DNA of 64,000 nucleotides from Elephas maximus indicus (Eukaryota > Chordata > Mammalia > Proboscidea > Elephantidae): assembly GCF_024166365.1 (NCBI RefSeq), contig NC_064831.1, positions 47,679,768-47,743,767 on the forward strand, given 5' to 3'. Both the position numbers and the translations under genes were made by a program. Below, one piece after another: positions 11,870 to 23,374 of the stretch (position 1 is the first letter of the stretch; the number at the start of each line of letters is the position of its first letter). Below the pieces are notes generated by a model that was given only the letters and a program-made list of their open reading frames with translations, had not been told where the DNA came from and searched no databases.

Positions 11870-12190
11870 ATAGCAGCCATTACCTACTGAGCACATACTG
11901 TGTGCCAGAAACCATACATAGTGCTTTACAAACATTACCTCATTTATTCTGAAAACATCCCCATGACATATGTATTATTGGTAGCCTTTTTCAGATGAGG
12001 AAGGACAGGCCTGCTGTTGTTGCTGTTGGGTGCTGACAAGTTGATTGTTGACTCATTGCAACCCCATGTGACAGAGGAGAACTGTCCCATAGGGTTTCCT
12101 AGGCTATAATTTTTATGGGAGCAGATCAGAGGTCTTTGTCCCAAAGAAGAGCCCTAGAGACTTGAAATTACTCATCAGGATGAAGTAGAC
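11870..12190 (-). repeat. MIR relic split by an AfroSINE
   Basis: TACTGAGCACATACTGTGTGCC and ATTACCTCATTTATTC on the left, and GACTTGAAATTACTC on the right, are reversed MIR segments. The SINE at 12012-12145 sits between them. Confidence 0.6.
12012..12145 (-). mobile_element. AfroSINE, tail and body only
   Basis: Antisense GTTGTTGCTGTTGGGTGCTG tail, then CCCATGTGACAGAG. It lacks the tRNA-like head. Confidence 0.8.
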
Positions 12191-12549
12191 TATCAGTTAA
12201 ACATGGCAGGTCCAACACATGAACATGTGGCTCCTTGTGGGTCTAGAACAGGGTCCTCTAAATGAGTGGGGTTTAGGTCCCTCGGGTTCAGGTACCTGTC
12301 TTCCCCGAGGAGGTTGCCTCTTGCTATGTTGTCCCTGCAGACCCCAGGCTTCATTAACAGGCCTGGGATGGGTGGCTAGGCTGGAAGACATTTAAAGATA
12401 TCCTCAGAGAAATCACTTACTTGTGTTGGAACAGAAAGGAGCCTTGTGCAGCAGCAGGGACAGCCCTGACTTGAGGGTCTGAGGAAGGGGCTCCCAATTC
12501 TGACTCCTTCTCTTACTGCTGTGTAGCCACTAACTGCATGTGGTTATAA
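12190..12549. other. Intergenic, nothing recognised
   Basis: Single-copy-looking sequence without a gene signature. Confidence 0.4.
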
Positions 12550-12757
12550 CCAAAATCAAACCTGTTGCTGTCAAGTCGTTTCCAACTCAGAGTGACCCTA
12601 TAGGACAGAGTAGAACTGTCGCATAGGGTTTCCAAGGCTCTAAATCTTTGCAGAAGCAGACTGCCATATCTTTCTCCCACAGTGCAACTGGTGGGTTTGA
12701 ACTGCTGACCTTTTGGTTAGCAGCCAAGCATTTAACCATTGTGCCACCATGGCTCCT
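12550..12757 (-). mobile_element. AfroSINE
   Basis: Antisense AAACCTGTTGCTGTCAAGTC to GTGCCACCATGGCTCC. Longer form, retaining CTGCCATATCTTTCTCCC. Confidence 0.9.
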
Positions 12758-12768
12758 ACACACGCGCA

Positions 12769-12937
12769 AAAAAAAAAAAAAAAACCCCAAACTCATTGCT
12801 GTGGAGTCAATGTCAACTCATAGCAGCCCTATAGGACAGAGTAGAACTGCCCTACAGGGTTTCCAAGAAGAACTGGTGGATTTGAACTGCCAACCTTTCA
12901 GTTAGCAACCGAGCTCTTAACCACTCTAAAGACCTCC
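12769..12937 (-). mobile_element. AfroSINE, short form with intact A-tail
   Basis: A run of about 16 A precedes CCCCAAACTCATTGC. The head at the right end is degraded (AACCACTCTAAAGACC). It sits 12 bp from the previous copy in the same orientation. Confidence 0.88.
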
Positions 12938-13070
12938 TGAATTGCTTTTATTGAAAAGAACAAAACCACACAGACTTGGTATCACTCTAGAAAATTGGGG
13001 AGTGGTGTTTATGGAATCTCAGTGCTTTACCCTCCATTTAGTATTAATTAAGTAGCACTTTGTCTTCTAG

Positions 13071-13223
13071 GGAGCCTTGGTGGTGCAGTGGTTAAGAGCT
13101 TGGCTGATTACCAAAAGGTCAGCAGTTTGAATCCACCAGCTGCTCCTTGGAAACCCTACAAGGCAGTTCTACACTGTCCTGTAGGGTCACTATGAGTTAA
13201 AATCGACTTGATGGCAACCAGTT
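13071..13223 (+). mobile_element. AfroSINE, short form
   Basis: Flanked by 11-bp repeats TTGTCTTC[T/C]AG at 13060-13070 and 13224-13234. The head is GGAGCCTTGGTGGTGCAGTGG. Confidence 0.92.
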
Positions 13224-13234
13224 TTGTCTTCCAG

Positions 13235-14184
13235 GGACCCAAATCCTGGCCCAATTCACAGCTGCCCCACCCTCTGCACTGCCTGTTAACAAGCCGGCCC
13301 TAACCATAGAGACTAATGAAGACAGTGATTACTGGTGGGCCTGAAGATGTTCTCAAGGGACCAGCAGACCAGCCATGACTCTGGACAGCTTGACAGGAAG
13401 ATTGCACAGCTGTGAGCAATGCTGCCCCAGCCATTGAAACCATCGTTGCTTGGGGCTTACAGCAAACCAGCCAGGCAAGGCAGTGCTCTCTGCTGCTCAG
13501 AAGTTCTAACTGACAATTATAAATCTCTTTGGTTAATGAAAATAAATTAATTACTCATTAGAAATGTAATTTGACAGAAAAAAACCTTTCCAAATCTTTC
13601 CAAACTCTTAAGCAGTGTTATTGAAAGAGTCCCATTGATAGAAAGTTTGAGAACTACTGACAGAAGCAATTGGGTTCTTCAAGGTCCTGGTTCTTGCATG
13701 CATGTTCCATCTCCATGTCTGACTGTTGACAGAGTCCCCTTTAGCCTTCTTCCAGGGATATGTCTTTGGTGTGTATGTGTCTCAGAAATTCACAGAATTG
13801 CAAGAGTTGGAAAGTCTCAGTTATTTCACCATCTGGGATGATGACTAGCCTGTTACTGGCTGTCAAAGCACCATGGCCAACACCCATGCTCTTTCCCCTA
13901 CCCCTCTTTCCTCCATGCCTTGGAATGCAATGCTGCTTTAAATGGCCCCATTTCCAAGAACTCAGAGTCAGGATCCTAACCACAAATTCTTCAGCTTATG
14001 CTGTAGCCATTCAGAGCCACCATGACACTCACAGAACCAGTTCTTCACCCTCGTTGAGACAACAGGGGCCTGGGCCCCACCCAGTGCATTAACATCCCAC
14101 TTTTCCCTGACCTGCACCCCACCTCTGGCACAAGCCCCCACCCTTAGGGAAGGCAGCACCAAGCAGGAGCGTGGAGCCCCTCCT
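13235..14184. other. Intergenic, nothing recognised
   Basis: Mixed composition. The open frames at 13635-14162 overlap on both strands and lack splice or homology support. Confidence 0.4.
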
Positions 14185-14400
14185 CAGGAGTCAGACTGCC
14201 TGGGTTCGTGCCCCCCACACCTTCCTTACTGGTTGTGAGACGTGGGCAAGTTACCTAATCTTCCTGGAACTCAACTTCCTCATCTGTAAACTGAGGCTCA
14301 TGAGAGTACCTACATCACTGGGATGCTGTGAAGATGCTATAATGTACAATGAGATGACGTACATACAGCTTTTAAGAGCTGCTGGTCTGTAGAATGAGTT
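14185..14400 (+). repeat. MIR
   Basis: Classic series CAGACTGCCTGGGTTCG, 'GTGGGCAAGTTACCTAATC', 'CTCATCTGTAAACTGAGGC'. Confidence 0.85.
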
Positions 14401-14482
14401 GGAATCCACTCTAGAGCAAGGAGTTTGTTTTGGTTTTGGTCTATAGAAGTTCTCAGTAACTATTGGCTATTGTTAGTTATAT

Positions 14483-14693
14483 GGAGTCCCTGGGTGGTGC
14501 GAACAGTTAATGTGCTCAGTTGATAACTGAAAAGTTGGTGGTTCAAGTCCACTCAGAGACACCTCAGAAAAAAAGCCTGGCATTATACTTCAGAAAAATC
14601 AGCCATTGAAAACCCTGTGGAGCACAGTTCTACTCTGACACACATGGGGTCACCATAAATCAGAATCAGTTTGATGGCAACGGGTTCCTTTGT
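14483..14693 (+). mobile_element. AfroSINE, long form
   Basis: GGAGTCCCTGGGTGGTGC head, a CACCTCAGAAAAAAAGCCTGGC body, and a GATGGCAACGGGTTCC tail. Confidence 0.9.
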
Positions 14694-14861
14694 TTGTTGT
14701 TAGTTGTTACTGGCTCTGTTTTTTCACCCTGCTTTCTTCACTCTGCCCCTGGACTGCTCGGAGAAAGGCCAAGAGTCACACTGACTGGCTTTGCTACCAA
14801 ATCATACCATTTACTCCTCATTGGATCTTCCCCTAGGCTGGCAATCATCGTGCATGTGTAG

Positions 14862-14864
<3 letters not shown>

Positions 14865-14897
<33 letters not shown>
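14865..14897. repeat. (TG)n microsatellite
   Basis: About 16 TG units. The open frames running through it are an artefact of the repeat. Confidence 0.97.
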
Positions 14898-14899
<2 letters not shown>

Positions 14900-14939
14900 A
14901 AGTTTCTGTCACAGATATACGTGTCACAGTGTCTTCTTT

Positions 14940-15680
14940 CGGTATCAACTTTATTGAGATACAATTTGCCTACCATGCAATTCATCCATTTAAAGTATAC
15001 AATTCAACGTTTTTTTATATATTCAGAGTTGTGCAACCAGCACCACAAGCAACTAGAGAATGTTTTCATTACTCCAAAAAGAAACCCCACACCCGTTAGC
15101 ATTTACTCCCAACTTCCCCCAAATCCTGCCAACCCTAGGCAGCCACTAATATATTTTCTGTCTCTATGTATTTGCCTCTTCTGGACATTTCACATAAAAG
15201 GACTCATAAAATGTGTGGCCTTTTTTGACTGGCTTCTTCCACTTACTATAATTCATGTATCAATACTTCATTCCTATTATTGTTGAATAATATTCCATTA
15301 TATGGCTATACCATACTTCATTTATCCATTCATCAGGTGGTGGGCATCTTGGTTATTTCCGCTTTTTGACTAATGTGAATAATGGTGCTATGAACATCCA
15401 TGTACATGTTTTCGCATGCACATTTTCATTTTTCTTGGCTAAAATATAAATGTACCTAGTAGTAGAGTTGCTGAGTCATATAATAATTCAGAGCGTTTTC
15501 CGAAATAGCTGCACCATTTTGCAGTCTCCCCAGAGTGTATTAGGATTCTGATTTTTCCTTATCTTTGCCAACACTTGTTATTATCTATCTTTTTTATTAT
15601 AGCCCTCCTTGTGGGTATGACATGCTACCTCATCCTGATCTTGATTTGCATTTCACTGATAGCTAATGATGTCAACCAAT
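14940..15680 (-). mobile_element. Old L1 3' region, antisense
   Basis: TTTATTGAGATACAATTTGCC, 'ATTCATCCATTTAAAGTATAC', 'CCCTAGGCAGCCACTAAT', 'TTCCATTATATGGCTATACC' and 'GTTGCTGAGTCATAT' occur in the reversed order seen in mammalian L1 3' ends. Confidence 0.85.
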
Positions 15681-16755
15681 CTGGCAACCATTTTATCTAC
15701 CACTTGCTATTATCTCTTAGATTCCCACTGTGGTATCCCAAACCTTTCCCAAACTTCACAAGGTCCCAGTCCCTCCCATCCTCTCAATCTCCAGAGACCA
15801 CTTCTCTTCTGCTTTTCTTGAACCATTTTCACACATGCATTCATTCTTTAACAAATATAGATTGAGGCTCCTGTGTGTACATGTTAATGGCTGGGGACAC
15901 ACACTGGATGAGCCATGCTTTTTGCCTTCATCCTGCTCGTAGCCTAGTGGTGGAGCTTACAGCTTGGTGGCAACGTGTAATAGTGAGTCTCCTCTGCTTA
16001 AGACACTGCAGTGGTTTCCCATTGCCTTCAGGGTGAAATTCAAAGGCAAAATCTCAGGGCAACATTCATAGCAACCAAGGCCCTGTGTATGTATGATCTG
16101 GTCCCTGAGTGGCAGAGCAGCCACCCTCCTGCCGTTCTACCCGTCTCACGCCTTCTGTACCTTCTTAGGTCTCCAAATGCATAATTCTTTCGTGCTGCCC
16201 TTCCCTTCTTCCCCATTGCCTCCCTCCAGACCGTAACCTTCTCCAGGGCAGGGGGTGAGTCTTACCTACCCTTTCATTCACTACAGCCCTGGACAATACT
16301 TGGCATGTTGAAAGTACTCAAGAAATGGGTGTCCATAGTGTTAGTAAATGAATAAATGACTAAATAAGTGAATGAATGAAGATATGTGGTTCTGACAAAT
16401 AGTGTAATTTAGTTTAGTGTTTAGTAGGCCAAAGTTGGGCTCTATTCTGATCCCCGTTTCAAACTGGTCAACCAAAATGATGTGCTGAGCCAACTGAGCT
16501 GGGGAAGTTTTATTTTAGCCAAGTATTTTTTAAAATAATATCTTATCGTGTTTAAGGTGAGAGTTTACACATCAAATTAGGTTCCCATTTAACAATTTTT
16601 ACGCAAATTACTCAGTGATATTGGTTGCATTTTTCACAAAGTGTCATCATTCTCATTCATTCCATTCTGGTTGTACCATTTCCAGTACTCTAGTTTCCCT
16701 ACCCCCTTACCTTCTCGTCTTTGCTTTAGAGTAATTTTTGACTGTTCTGTCTCCT
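15680..16755. other. Intergenic with an L2 relic
   Basis: 16190-16345 has the L2 pattern (CTCCAGGGCAGGGGGTGAGTC, GACAATACTTGGCA). The rest is unclassified. Confidence 0.45.
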
Positions 16756-17220
16756 ACAGATGATTTTTTTTTTAATAGTATTTTAGATGAAGGTTTAAAG
16801 AACAAACTAGCTTCTCATTAAACGATCAATATACATACTGTTTTGTGACATTGGTTACCAACCCCATGACAGGTCAACACTCTACCTTCTCAACCTTGGG
16901 TTCCCTGTAAATGATTTTTTAAAGGAGCTAATTACTCATGGGTGATATTGTCTATTTTATGAGCCAATCTGTTATTAGCTAAAAGGCAACCTCAAGGGAT
17001 AATTTTGGTTTAAGGTATAAAGAGTATCTCAGGGCAATAGTCTCAGGGGGTCCTCTAGTCTCAACTGGTCCAGTGAGTCTGGACTTTTTAAGAATTTGAG
17101 TTCTGTTCCACATTTTTCTCCTGTTCTATCAAGATCTATTGATTGTGGCCCTGATCAGAACAGTCAGTAGTAGTAGCCAGGCACCATCTAGTTCTTCTGG
17201 TCTCAGGGTAGACGAGGCCA
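16756..17220 (-). mobile_element. L1 3' end, antisense (left arm of an inverted pair)
   Basis: Starts with TTTTTTTTAATAGTATTTTAGATG and has TTTTGTGACATTGGTTACC. It runs to GCCAGGCACCATCTAGTTCTTCTGG, the reverse complement of the copy at 17640-18232. Confidence 0.75.
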
Positions 17221-17229
17221 TAGTTCATG

Positions 17230-17422
17230 TATTTAGTCAAGTATCTGCACTCAACTGCTAACCTAAAGGCTGGCTGTTTGAACCCACCTAGCAGCATCAC
17301 AGAAGAAAGACCTGATGATCTGCTTCTGTAAGGATTACAGCCAAGAAAACCCTATGGAGAAGTTCTACCCTGTAACACAGGGGGTCTTGATGAGTCAGAA
17401 TCAACTCATCAGCAACAAGATT
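17230..17422 (+). mobile_element. AfroSINE, long form, head degraded
   Basis: From TCAACTGCTAACC through GAAAGACCTGATGATCTGC to CAACTCATCAGCAACAAG. Confidence 0.82.
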
Positions 17423-17639
17423 TTTGGAAGAAATTTTAGTTCCCGGCATGTTTGGATCTGTTTGTAGCCTGTAGGTTTTTTCAGCAAAATAAAGTTGGGG
17501 GAAAAAAATAACATGATATAACATGATAGCATAACAACATATAACACAATATACCATAGTACACACAATCCCAATCCAAACACACACATATGCAATCCAA
17601 ATATAAACATGTTAGTGAGCAGCCATTTAAGACACTCCA

Positions 17640-18232
17640 CTGGTCTCACCCTGTCTGGAGCAAAAGAGAATGAAGAAAACTAAAGACCCAAGGGAAAAAT
17701 TAGTCCAAAGAACTAATGGACCACAAGTACTACAGCCTTCATCAGACTGAGTCCATTACAACTAGATGGTGCCTGGCTACCACCACTGACTACTCCGACA
17801 GGGATCACAACAGAGGGTCCTGGACAGAGCTGGAATAAAATGTAGAACAAAATTCTAACTCACAGAAAGAAAAAAAAAGACCAGACTTACTGGCCTAACA
17901 GTAACTGGAGAAATGCTGAGGGTATGGCCCCTGGACACCCTTTTTAGCTCAGTAATGAATTCACTCCGGAGGTTCATCCTTCAGCCAAAGATTAGACAGG
18001 CCCATAAAACAAAATGAGACTAAAGGGGCACTCCAGCCCAGGAGCAAGGACTACTAGGCAGGAGGGGACTGGAAAGCTGGTAATAGGGAACCCAAGGTTG
18101 CGAAGGGAGAGTGCTGACATGTCACAGGGTTGGTAACCAATGTCACAAAAGAAGATGTGTACTAACTGTTTAATGAGAAACTAGTTTGTTCTGTGAACCT
18201 TTATCTAAAGCCCAATGAAAAAAAAAAAGAAA
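17640..18232 (+). mobile_element. L1 3' end (right arm of an inverted pair)
   Basis: Contains GGTGCCTGGCTACCACCACTG and GGAGAGTGCTGACATGTCAC. It ends CTTTATCTAAAGCCCAATG plus a run of A. Confidence 0.78.
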
Positions 18233-18336
18233 CATATTAAACAGTCATATCAGGGCAGCATGAGTTCAAATTTGCAAGGAAGCCTGGACAGTTAACAGCG
18301 TCCAGTCACGATATGCCTTCCGCTTGCACCCTGATA

Positions 18337-18494
18337 GGAAACCCTGGTGGCTTAGTGGCTAAGTGCTGTAGCTGCTAACCAAAAGGTCGGCAGCTCAAAT
18401 CCACCAGGCGCTCCTTGGAAACTCTACGGGGCAATTCTACTGTGTCCTATAGGGTCACTATGAGTCAGAATCGACTTGACTGCAACGGGTTGGG
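18337..18494 (+). mobile_element. AfroSINE, short form
   Basis: Flanked by TGCACCCT at 18325-18332 and 18495-18502. Well-preserved head GAAACCCTGGTGGCTTAGTGG. Confidence 0.92.
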
Positions 18495-18502
18495 TGCACC
18501 CT

Positions 18503-19324
18503 CACGTAGGCAGGACAAAGGTCTCTCTCCACCAGGACAGGAAGATGTTTCTTCATGGATAGTTTTGCTGAGGGAGGGGTGAAGAGAGAAAGGGGGCTTC
18601 CAGCCAGTTATCCGGCCTGGCCGGCCATGGGAGACAGGATGCAAGTGAGCCAGGCTGTCCAGCCCCCTCTAATGCAGGCTGTTTCCTTTTTCCAGAAGTA
18701 TGTGTGGTGGCCGATATCAAGACAGAGTGATGAATACATTGTCCTAGAATCTAAACTGGACAGGGAGGAAACGCCTGGCATTTGTGATATATCTGTCTAC
18801 TTATTTGCTGAGAACATTGCTTGGGGGAGATAATAAGCACAGTGGGGATGGTGTTTTCAGAGATCTTCAGGGAGATAATGTCCTGGCGAAGGGCTAAGAC
18901 ACCGATGCTGTCCTGGAACAGGCCTCAGTTCTCACAGCCAGGGCTAAGCTTGCCCCTGCATCTTCCCCTCAACTCCCCTCCCTCCCATTTCAGGACCTTC
19001 CCAGTTGCCCATTGTCCAGCTGCCATTGTCTGAGCCTCTGGCCTCATTTCTCACCCATGCCCCTACACTACCAAGAACCCATGGCTCCCCAGGATGGCCA
19101 TTCATGTCACAGCTACCCACAGCTTCTTCCCCTACTCTTTCTTGCCCAGCCTCTCCTGAAACTGAGTAATCAGATCTTTGCCTATAGGTCAGTGAGAAAA
19201 GGCAGCAGGAGACAGCCTTCTCTGCTCCCTTCTCTTATTAAGTACATATCACATGCCAGCTGTCTTTCTTATGTTATTAAATGATACAAGAATGATGTAA
19301 TCCTAACAATGCTAAGGCAGTGAT
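18503..19324. other. Intergenic, nothing recognised
   Basis: Single-copy-looking sequence with several short open frames. No splice-flanked conserved segment was recognised. Confidence 0.4.
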
Positions 19325-19470
19325 AATGACCATTTCCCCTATTTTACAGATCGAGAAACTGAGGCTCAGGGAAGCAAATGGACTGCCCTGGTGATGGGTA
19401 GTCTCAGGATTTGAACTCAGATAGTGTGGTGCAGGGATCTCACTCTTATTCAGTATGTTCTATTGCCTTC
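19325..19470 (-). repeat. MIR
   Basis: ATTTTACAGATCGAGAAACTGAGGC and the following GGATTTGAACTCAG are reversed MIR core sequence. Confidence 0.8.
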
Positions 19471-19538
19471 TTGCTATTCGCCTGGTGCAACAGAGATGCA
19501 CAAGGCAGTCCTACCATTAAGGAGTTCTAGTTAAACAA

Positions 19539-19995
19539 TGTCACCTTGAAGACTAAGGTGCACCTGACCCAAGCCATGATGTTTTCAATCGCCTCATATG
19601 CGTGTGAAACCTGGACAATGAATAAGGAAGATGAAGAAAAATTGATGCATTTGAATTGCGACGTTGGCGAAGAATATTGAATATACCATGGACTGCCAAA
19701 ATCTGTCTTGGAAGAAGTACAACCAGAATGCTCCTTAGAAGCAAGGACAGTGAGACTATGTCTCACATACTTTGGACATATTATCAGAAGGGATCAGTCC
19801 CTGGAGAAGGACATTGTGCTTGGTAAAGTAGAGGGTCAGCGAAAAGGAGGGAGACCCTCAATGAGATGGATTGACACAGTGGCTGTAACAGTAGGCTGAA
19901 GCATAAAAATGATTGTGAGGATGGTGAAGGACCTCTGTTGTACATAGGGTCACTATGAGTTGGAACTGACTCAAGGACACCTAACACAACAACAT
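19539..19995 (+). mobile_element. 5'-truncated RTE LINE, 3' end only
   Basis: This matches the last part of the RTE element at 28927-32160 in the opposite orientation: the end of the polymerase frame, then the MRWIDTVA-type C-terminal coding stretch, then the 3' tail ending CACCTAACACAACAAC. A perfect 9-bp target duplication GTTAAACAA lies at 19530-19538 and 19996-20004. The tail from about 19945 is nearly the same as the tail of the long-form AfroSINEs. Confidence 0.92.
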
Positions 19996-20004
19996 GTTAA
20001 ACAA

Positions 20005-20796
20005 AAAATGGCGAAACACTGCAAGAAGCACTGTAACATCAGTGGTGGGAGGACAATGGAGGATTTCGCAGTAATGGTGTCATCTGTGGTGGAGGGAGGA
20101 GCCTGAGCAAAGGCACTGTAGTGGATGCTACAGGACGCCACCCACATCTCCTTTGTTCCCCACCTACCAAGCATGGTGGATGGCTCACGGGAATTGCCCT
20201 AGGCTTCTCTCTCCAGGGGAAGGGAAGTGACTGGTCAATAGCGGAAGTGCAAAGACCCTGAACCCCTTGCCCCAGATGACGACAACTCTGAAAGGCTGAC
20301 CCAGCTCCCGAACTCTCTATGGAATGGGCTGAGGCCAACTACCATCAAGATAACAGCTGAAGCTGTAGAAACCACAGAGGGCAGATCTGCCTGCCCCCTC
20401 ACCCTTTGAGGTTTTAGTGCCGGCTCTGGATACAAGGGTGTTGCTTTTCTCTTTCAGATCCACAGATTACTTGGGCCTCTCCCTTCTTGGGAAAGGGTCA
20501 CCAGGTAATTCGACCTTCAGTTGGAGTACCCGCCATGATGAATAGCTGTCTTTACATGGTACTTTAGGGGACTCCTGATCCATCACCCCGTAGGAGACTG
20601 CAGTGCTCAGTTTGGGCTATCATGTCTGGGACTGAGACTTTGTCCCACAATCTGGGTCTCTGTGGAGTCTGGCAATATTAACGCACATAATCAGACCTGT
20701 GTGAACTTTCTCTCCAGGTGAGGCATATCCTGAAAACCTGCCTTTAGAGCAGGGTCTTGCAGGCTGGGTTTTGTGTTTTGCTGGCTTCCTGTATAA
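20005..20796. other. Intergenic, nothing recognised
   Basis: Two overlapping minus-strand frames (20039-20338 and 20235-20435) show no coding signature. Confidence 0.4.
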
Positions 20797-21005
20797 GGAT
20801 CCCTGATGGCACAGTGGTTAAGCGCTCAGCTGCTAATGGAAAGGTCAGCGATTCAATCACCTGCCGCTCTGCAGGAAAGAGATGTGGCAGTCTGCTTCAG
20901 TAACGATTACAGCCTTGGAAGTTCTTTGGGGCAGTTCTACTCTGTCCTATAGAGTCGCTGTGAGTCAGAATTGACTCGATGGCAAAAGGTATAAAAAAAA
21001 AAAAA
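20797..21005 (+). mobile_element. AfroSINE, long form with A-tail
   Basis: GGATCCCTGATGGCACAGTGG head, GATGGCAAAAGGTAT tail, then about 14 A. GCTTCCT-TATAA repeats flank it. Confidence 0.9.
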
Positions 21006-21084
21006 ATAGCTTCCTATAAACTCTATTTTAATGGGCATTGCAGCGCTCAGCAATTCGTCCTTTGAAGATGCTTGATATGCTTTA

Positions 21085-21289
21085 GGAGACCTGGTGGTGC
21101 AGCAGTTAAGCACTCTGCTGCTAACTGAAAGGTTGGCAGTTCCGAACCACCCAGTGGCAGCAGAAGAAAAGACCTGGCGATCTACTCCTGTGAAGATTAC
21201 AGCCTAAGAAACCCTGTGCGGGCAGTTCTACTCTGTCACACGGGGTCACTATGAGTCAAAAATCAACTCAATGGCACCTAACAACAATG
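21085..21289 (+). mobile_element. AfroSINE, long form with RTE-like tail
   Basis: Ends CAACTCAATGGCACCTAACAAC, the same tail as the RTE LINE at 19995. Confidence 0.9.
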
Positions 21290-21325
21290 TACTTTTAGGC
21301 AATAAATCCTATCTTCGTACAAATA

Positions 21326-21465
21326 TCAAATCTGTTGCCGTCAAGTCGATTCCGACTCATAGTGACCCTATAGGACAGAGCAGAACTGCCCCACAGGGTT
21401 TCCAAGGAGCAGCTGGTGGATTTGAACTGCCGACCTTTTGGTTAGTAGCTGAATGCTTAGCTACT
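21326..21465 (-). mobile_element. AfroSINE, short form, head missing
   Basis: AATCTGTTGCCGTCAAGTCG to AATGCTTAGCTACT, where it abuts a plus-strand copy. Confidence 0.88.
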
Positions 21466-21663
21466 GCAGGTGGTGCAAATGGTTAATGTGCAGCTGCTAA
21501 CTGAAAAGTTGGAGATTTGAATCCACTCAGAGGCACCTCAGAAGAAAGGTCTGGCAATCTACCTAAAGAAAAAATCAGGCATTAAAAATCCCATGCAGCA
21601 CAGTTCTACTCTGACACACGTGGGGTTGCCAGGAGTCAGGGTGGACTCAATGGCCACTGGGTC
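21466..21663 (+). mobile_element. AfroSINE, long form, abutting an inverted copy
   Basis: GGTGGTGCAAATGGTTAATG to GGACTCAATGGCCACTGGG. With the previous entry it forms a tail-out inverted pair with no spacer. Confidence 0.88.
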
Positions 21664-22150
21664 ACTGGTTAGATTTCTGGGTATCATATAAGATCTACGA
21701 AGTCAGAATTTCTGTGGGGAAGGCCCCGGAACCTGTATTGTTAGCAGGTTCTCGGTGACTTTGGAGGGCAGTAAGGCTTGGGGACCACTGATAAAGCCAC
21801 AGTCCAGTGCTGGGGATGCCCTGGCTTACCCATCATTTCCACTCTCCGCAATTTCTTTCCTGTCCACTTTCCCTACTTGGCCGGCTCCGACCGTTGGCTT
21901 TGGTCCTTAGATGGTACTGAATGCCGTCTTCTTTCAGCTCTTTCCTACTGGCCCCCATCCTACACTTCTGGTTACACAGATCAAGTCTAACCTGTCTGCC
22001 ACCGTGGCACTCATTCGAGAACGGGAGCCACCTAAAGGTGATGTGTTCTCAGCCTTGTCTTCTCTAGGAGCAATATGCCCAGCTCTGTTACTTGAGTCTC
22101 CCATGAGTCAGTGTCAAGCTCTTACACCATCTGAGTTCCGTTCTTCGGAC
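21664..22150. other. Intergenic, nothing recognised
   Basis: No gene or named repeat seen. Confidence 0.4.
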
Positions 22151-22600
22151 ATAATTTTGCCCGTTCACGTTCCTTTAAACTGTGGCACCCAGACCTGAAG
22201 GCCACATTCCAGGCGTGGTCAGACCAGCACCACACAGTGGGGACTCCGGCCTTGCCGGTTCCAGACCCAGTTTTTCCGCTGAGTGTAGCTTGAAATTAGA
22301 GGAGAAGTTCCAGCCCACAGCAGGGTTGGCTTCTGTGGAGCTCCCGGCCAAGCTGGGTCCTGTGTCCTGCACTTGTAGGTTGCTTCCTTAGACCCAAGGT
22401 TAGAACCATAGCCTTATTTCTGGCAGATCCCACCCTGTCGGACTCTGCTCTTTGCTCCAGCCTCTTGACTTTGAGTCCTGCCTCTTCCATCAGGGAGATT
22501 TAGTGTTCCGTCATCTTCCTTTTTCAGACTGTCTGTATTCAAGCTGTTTTGTACCTCACCCTCCGAGCCACACGGTGGTTTGTGGTCACCGTTGTTGCAG
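22150..22600 (+). repeat. Possible CR1/L3-type ancient LINE relic
   Basis: AACTGTGGCACCCAGACCTGAA followed by TTCCAGGCGTGGTCAGACCAG is the typical L3/CR1 3' phrase. The remainder is too eroded to confirm. Confidence 0.5.
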
Positions 22601-23167
22601 AGAGCTTGACTCTGAGCAGTGATATATTAGGTATCCGTTAGCGTTTATATTTATTTTCAGATCTGTATATGGATGGAGCGTGGTGATACAGTGGACACAG
22701 CTGGTGCCTGCCCAGACCTCCTTGGCTCTCTGCCACCAGCTCCGAGCGTCTGACCCCAGCTTTTGTGTGCTCTGATGCTAAAAGTTTGTGACCCTCTTCA
22801 GAGGGCTTTCCAGTGGTGTGGAGGTTCCTTGGTCTTCTGGGGTGCCACAAGTGCCTTGGAGTGTGTATCTCCTTCCACCCTGCCCCAGTTCTCCTGGTGC
22901 CCCTAGTCCTTGAACTGACTAGTGAGGGAGGACAAACCCCCAGCTTCTTTGCTTGAGGTGGGACTAACTCTGAGGTCCATTTACACACCAGGAGCAGCCT
23001 CAGGCTCAGGCCAAATCATGAACTGCGTTTAAGGTTCCCTTTGCTTCCTCCTTCCCCCTTCCTTAATACACACAAACCCTGGGCTCAGAATCTGCTTCTG
23101 GGAGATGCTGACCTAAGACAACAGTCATAGACAAATACACAGGTCAGACATTCTGCACGTATATGTC
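22600..23167. other. Intergenic, nothing recognised
   Basis: A 116-codon minus-strand frame (22638-22988) is present but unrecognised and without splice support. Confidence 0.4.
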
Positions 23168-23374
23168 GCTGTTGTCATTGGGTGCTGTCAAAACTAATGT
23201 TGACTCATAGCTACCCCATGTGACAGGGAAGCGCTTCCCCATAGGGCTTTCTCCACTGAAATCTTTACGGGGGCAGAGTGACAGGTCTTTCTCCTGTGGG
23301 GCCGCTGGGTGTGTTCCAACCACCAGTCTTTCAGTTGGCAACTGAGCACTTAACCATTGTGCTACCAGGGCTCC
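23168..23374 (-). mobile_element. AfroSINE, long form
   Basis: GCTGTTGTCATTGGGTGCTG tail to GTGCTACCAGGGCTCC head. Confidence 0.88.

Noticed and set aside
14791..15286. 102- and 138-codon frames over 14791-15286
   Set aside because: They run through a (TG)n repeat and an antisense L1 3' UTR.
20797..21663. Cluster of four direct and inverted SINEs as a possible array
   Set aside because: The units have independent tails and differing spacing. They are separate insertions and not a CRISPR-like or satellite array.
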